Shown in pieces: positions 60,701-64,000 of a DNA stretch of 64,000 bases. Origin of the DNA: Nematostella vectensis (lineage: Eukaryota > Cnidaria > Anthozoa > Actiniaria > Edwardsiidae); assembly GCF_932526225.1 (NCBI RefSeq), contig NC_064040.1:5801181-5865180 (forward strand), in the 5' to 3' direction. Below the pieces are notes generated by a model. The model saw nothing but the letters and a program-made list of their open reading frames with translations. It was not told the origin of the DNA and did no database searches. Within the stretch, counting starts at the first letter, position 1; each line of letters opens with the position of its first letter. Made by a program: the position numbers and the translations under genes.

Positions 60701-63700
60701 GGTGACACCACAAGAAGGGGTTCTCCTCGCAGATCTCGTCTTCCTGGTGGCCAGGTTGAGCGTGCCCCGTCTGTGCGAGTCTCCCTCGCTGAGCTCCAGC
60801 GGGCGTTTGATTGCATAGAGGCAGTGGGTCAGCTTGTTCATGGCACGGAAAGGTTGGATTATATACGCAGTCTGACGCATTATGTCGATACTCTGGCGAC
60901 ACATCTCCTTCATTGGCAGACCCACCCTTCAGGTATGAAGATCGTTCGTTGTACCATTACTTGAGAAGATCGTTCATTAACCTTCAGGTCAGAAGATCGC
61001 TCATTCACCTCCAGGTGAGATGATCGTTTATTTACCTTAAGGTGAGAAGATCGTTTTTTTTACCTTCAGGTGAGAAGATCGTTTATTTACCTTCAGGAGA
61101 AAGGAACGTTTATTTACCTTCAGGCGAGAAGATCGTTTATACACCTTCAGGTGAGAATATCGTTTATTCACCTTAAGGTGAGAAGATCTGTTTTCACCTT
61201 TAGGTGAGAAAACGTTTATTCACCTTCAGGTGAGAAGATTGTTTATTCACCTTCAGGTTAAATAATCGTTTATTCACCTTCAGGTTAAATAATCGTTTAT
61301 TCACCTTCCAGTGAGAAGATCGTATTCACCTTCAGGTGAGAATATCGTTTATTCACCTTCAGGTTAAATAATCGTTTATTCACCTTCAGGTGAGAAGATC
61401 GTTTATTTACCTTGAGGTGAGAAGATCGTTTATTCACCTTCAGGTGAGAAGATCGTTTATTAACCTTCAGGTGAGAAGATTGTTTATTCACCTTCAGGTA
61501 AAAAGATCGTTTATTTACCTTCAGGTGAAATAATCCTTTATTAACCTTCAGGTGAGAAGATCGTTTATTCACCTTCAGGTGAAACAATCGTTTATCCACC
61601 TTCAGGTGAGAAGATCGTTTATTCACCTTCAGGTAAAATAATCGTTTATTCAGCTTCAGGTAAGAAGATCGTTTATTCACCTTCAGGTTAAATAATCGTT
61701 TATTCAGCTTAAGGTGAGAAGATCGTTTATTAACCTTCAGGTGAGAAGATCGTTTATTCACCTTCAGGTGAGAAGATCGTTTATTCACCTTCAGGTCAGA
61801 AGATCGTTTATTCACCTTCAGGTGAGAAGATCGTTTATTCACCTTCAGGTGAGAGGATCGTTTATTTACCTTCAAGTGAAATAATCGTTTATTCAACTTC
61901 AGGTGAGAAGATCGTTTATTAACCTTCAGGTGAAAAGGTCTTTTATTCACCTTCAGGTGAGAAAATTGTTTATTCACCTTCAGGTGAGAAGATCGTTTAT
62001 TCATCTTCAGGTGAGAAGATCGTTTGTTCACCTTAGGTGAGAAGATCGTTTATTTTCCTTCAGGTGAAATAATCGTTTATTCACCTTCAAGTGAGAAGAT
62101 CGTTTATTCACCTTCAGGTGAAAAGATCTTTTATTCACCTTCAGGTGAAAAGATCTTTTATTCACCTTCAGGTGAGAAGATAGTTTATTCACCCTCAGGT
62201 GAAATAATCGTTTATTCACCTTCAGGTGAGAAGATCGTTTATTCACCTTCAGGTGAAATAATCGTTTATCCACCTTCAGGTGAGAAGATCGTTTATTCAC
62301 CTTCAGGTAAAATAATCGTTTATTCAGCTTCAGGTGAGAAGATCGTTTATTCACCTTCAGGTTAAATAATCGTTTATTCAGCTTAAGGCGAGAAGATCGT
62401 TTATTAACCTTCAGGTGAGAAGATCGTTTATTCACCTTCAGGTGAAATAATCGTTTATTCACCTTCAGGCGAGAAGATCGTTTATTCACCTTCAGGTGAA
62501 ATAATCGTTTATATACCTTTAGGTGAGAAGATCGTTTATTCACCTTCAGGTGAGAAGATCGTTTATTCACCTTCAGGTCAGAAGATCGTTTATTCACCTT
62601 CAGGTGAGAAGATCGTTTATTCACCTTCAGGTGAGAGGATCGTTTATTTACCTTCAAGTGAAATAATCGTTTATTCACCTTCAGGTGAGAAGATCGTTTA
62701 TTAACCTTCAGGTGAAAAGATCTTTTATTCACCTTCAGGTGAGAAAATTGTTTATTCACCTTCAGGTGAGAAGATCGTTTATTCATCTTCAGGTGAGAAG
62801 ATCGTTTGTTCACCTTAGGTGAGAAGATCGTTTATTTACCTTCAGGTGAAATAATCGTTTATTCACCTTCAAGTGAGAAGATCGTTTATTCACCTTCAGG
62901 TGAAAAGATCTTTTATTCACCTTCAGGTGAAAAGATCTTTTATTCACCTTCAGGTGAGAAGATAGTTTATTCATCCTCAGGTGAAATAATCGTTTATTCA
63001 CCTTCAGGTGAGAAGATCGTTTATTCACCTTCAGGTGAAATAATCGTTTATTCACCTTCAGGTAAGAAGATCGTTTATTCACCTTCAGGTGAGAAGATTG
63101 TTTATTCACCTTCAGGTAAAAAGATCGTTTATTTACCTTCAGGTGAGCAGAACGTTTATTCACCTTCAGGTGAGCAGAATGTTTATTCACCTTCCCCTTA
63201 TGGTGAAGTCAGGGTGGCTTATTTATGGTGTGGTGTGAAGCGTTGTTAGATGTGCTAATTCAATTTGAATTTTTCCTAAAAAAACAAGCTCTACAACCTT
63301 GTAAGTCCGTATGCGATAGTGTCAAAGCATATCCTAGCTCATCAGATCTTTAATTGCTAGTAGAGATAGTACGTGTGAATTTGATTATTTCTCCACAGAT
63401 GAGGTTCCTTCTTGTATACCTGAATCCCCGGTCGAGAAGTCTCGAAGCGCTCAACACAAAGCGTCTAACCCATTCGTTGTCCTCGGTGAAGGGATTGCCG
63501 AAACTCTTGGAAAGCCCATGTTTGAGAAGAACGTTTCACCTGAAAGGTAAGATGAACAGCTAAAACTATCCGTGCTAGTGAAGGGGATGTCTGGCGGAGC
63601 ATTGCATCATGTTTCCTTGGGGTCGAATACCAGTAGTATTTCCTTGCAAGTAAACAATAGTCTTCTAATTCATGCAAAATACCCAAGTATAGTAGTGATG

Positions 63701-64000
63701 TCAGAAGGGGCTTATTTTCATTGAAAGGTCTGATTTTGTGGCACTCTGGCGTTACGGGCGCAACCTGTTTTTATTTATTTTGGCTTGTTTGCCACTCAAA
63801 AGTAATATGATCGCCTATCGCCTATTGCCTTTCACTTTCTAGAACCACTTCCTTTCCACCGTGGTTGTTATAAAACGCTAATACCAAGTACCAAACCTAA
63901 TAAGATTTGAAATGATTTTCCTTTGATATCATGAGCACTTATTCTAGGGTTGATATTTTCAGGCTTGAGACCGTTTCCAAACAACTGCATGTGAACCTGG
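51798..64000 (+). CDS. ZFYVE26: ZFYVE26 (spastizin), N-terminal part; continues past the window
   Basis: Spastizin works with spatacsin and AP-5 at late endosomes/lysosomes in autophagic lysosome reformation, and has a cytokinesis role. The FYVE finger lies further downstream and is not in this window. Thirteen exons join in phase: 51798-52018, 52418-52502, 53958-54041, 54528-55223, 55810-55977, 56583-56671, 56882-57984, 58163-58408, 58824-58922, 59252-59857, 60435-60932, 63399-63546 and 63963 to beyond 64000. They give about 1360 residues. Matching blocks in family order are GQWELARVCLRSL, LLFVKEGMFDKVTQLL with LKPLVLLMGWRYC, VQWCLEKAQ, ESHSVLHVLD, EILEDIFSLLFVTYEELY, GEAEWRHQLV, IARMLSPPDTLIYMCMRKGS with YDRAHQVI, PWEVCKTLLDTAASRL, and NPFVVLGEGIAETLG then VSPERLETVSKQL. 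Introns 2, 6, 9, 10 and 11 all carry tandem or simple repeats close to the donor. Confidence 0.93.
52527..52681. repeat. AATATTGACAAAAACTAACC tandem repeat in ZFYVE26 intron 2
   Basis: Four degenerate units of about 26-46 bases (AGAATATTGACAAAAACTCA, then CCATAAATGACTTAATTATA) begin about 25 bases after the exon 2 donor. Two more related units lie near 53741-53830 in the same intron. Confidence 0.75.
56651..56729 (+). repeat. 39-bp tandem duplication of the ZFYVE26 exon 6 donor
   Basis: The end of exon 6 and its donor (GTGGTGTCTGGAGAAAGCAC, then A|GTAAGTCCA) is repeated 39 bases later as GTGGTGTCTGGAAGAAGCAT, then GTTAAGTTCA. In the second copy the donor GT has become TT, so it appears inactive. 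The period is a multiple of three. Confidence 0.85.
58930..59200 (+). repeat. Polypyrimidine CT/CCTT tract in ZFYVE26 intron 9
   Basis: About 270 bases are almost purely C and T on the + strand (CTTCCTCTCCCTCCC-like words), starting about 10 bases after the exon 9 donor and ending about 50 bases before the exon 10 acceptor. It nearly fills the intron. The long Leu/Ser/Pro open frame over it is a composition effect. Confidence 0.9.
59883..60155 (+). repeat. 23-bp minisatellite in ZFYVE26 intron 10
   Basis: About 12 units of ATTCTATGGGTATCTCTATG + GGA (23 bp) begin about 30 bases after the exon 10 donor. Variants are ATTTAATGG and GTATTTCTATG. Open frames (MGISMGILWVSLWEFYGYLY) come from the repeat. 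Confidence 0.93.
60923..63195 (+). repeat. 27-bp minisatellite made of the ZFYVE26 exon 11 donor junction
   Basis: About 83 units of TTCACCTTCAGGTGAGAAGA + TCGTTTA (27 bp) follow the exon 11 donor directly. The true junction is CACCCTTCAG|GTATGAAGATCGTT, and the unit is its near copy CACCTTCAG|GTGAGAAGATCGTT. Each unit thus offers a donor-like CAGGTGAGA and, with the preceding TTTATTCAC, an acceptor-like tract ending CAG. The + frame across units is PSGEKIVYS, the same frame exon 11 is read in. Units near 62021 and 62803 repeat at 782 bp (29 units), showing a higher-order duplication. Minus-strand frames of up to 261 residues (NKRSSHLKV) are repeat-born. Confidence 0.96.

Noticed and set aside
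61297..63190. Long minus-strand frames of 244, 261 and 126 residues (NKRSSHLKV repeats)
   Set aside because: They arise because the 27-bp unit is a multiple of three and lacks stops on that strand. They are antisense to a ZFYVE26 intron with no start or splice context.

Overview
The window reads as nuclear DNA of an early-branching animal, most likely an anthozoan cnidarian of the sea-anemone kind. The reasons are animal gene families with vertebrate-like exon structure, small phase-consistent introns, a single-exon Shaker-type channel, AT-rich introns, and many short inverted-repeat elements and tandem arrays. The species cannot be fixed from the sequence alone.

Genes in order: PIGH (+, 1431-3998, first exon not found); a one-exon Shaker-class potassium channel (-, 5216-6457); TMEM26 (-, 9492-13909); GTPBP2 (+, 14643-20787, 11 exons, 561 aa); VPS54 (-, 30264-42857, 24 coding exons, about 1012 aa); RAD51 (+, 43585-46777, 8 exons, 339 aa); an SLC46-family transporter (-, 47455-50735, 5 exons, 481 aa); and the N-terminal part of ZFYVE26/spastizin (+, 51798 to beyond the window end). 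Exon joins were read by hand from GT/AG sites and reading-frame phase. They agree throughout except for one unresolved exon in TMEM26 and the missing PIGH start. Three divergent pairs (TMEM26/GTPBP2, VPS54/RAD51, SLC46/ZFYVE26) have intergenic spaces of about 0.7-1.1 kb that could be two-way promoters.

The genes are mostly housekeeping functions: GPI-anchor synthesis, a translational-type GTPase, retrograde tethering (GARP), recombination, and lysosome/autophagy. They do not form a pathway. PIGH and ZFYVE26 are also neighbours on human 14q24, so their linkage here may be old.

The rest is repeats: a 6.7-kb array of about 257 26-bp units with higher-order structure (21772-28460); three copies of one TTAA-flanked MITE; a Mutator-like element with about 83-bp inverted ends and a 9-bp target duplication; TA-flanked hairpins; and many intronic minisatellites.

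The most unusual observation is that many intronic tandem repeats contain or start at a real splice junction. Examples are the ZFYVE26 exon 11 donor (about 83 copies of 27 bp, each with CAG|GTGAGA-like sequence), ZFYVE26 exon 6 donor, VPS54 exon 3 donor, VPS54 exon 23 donor, VPS54 exon 18 acceptor, GTPBP2 exon 6 acceptor and GTPBP2 exon 10 acceptor. This looks like recurrent tandem duplication seeded at exon borders, giving fields of decoy splice sites.
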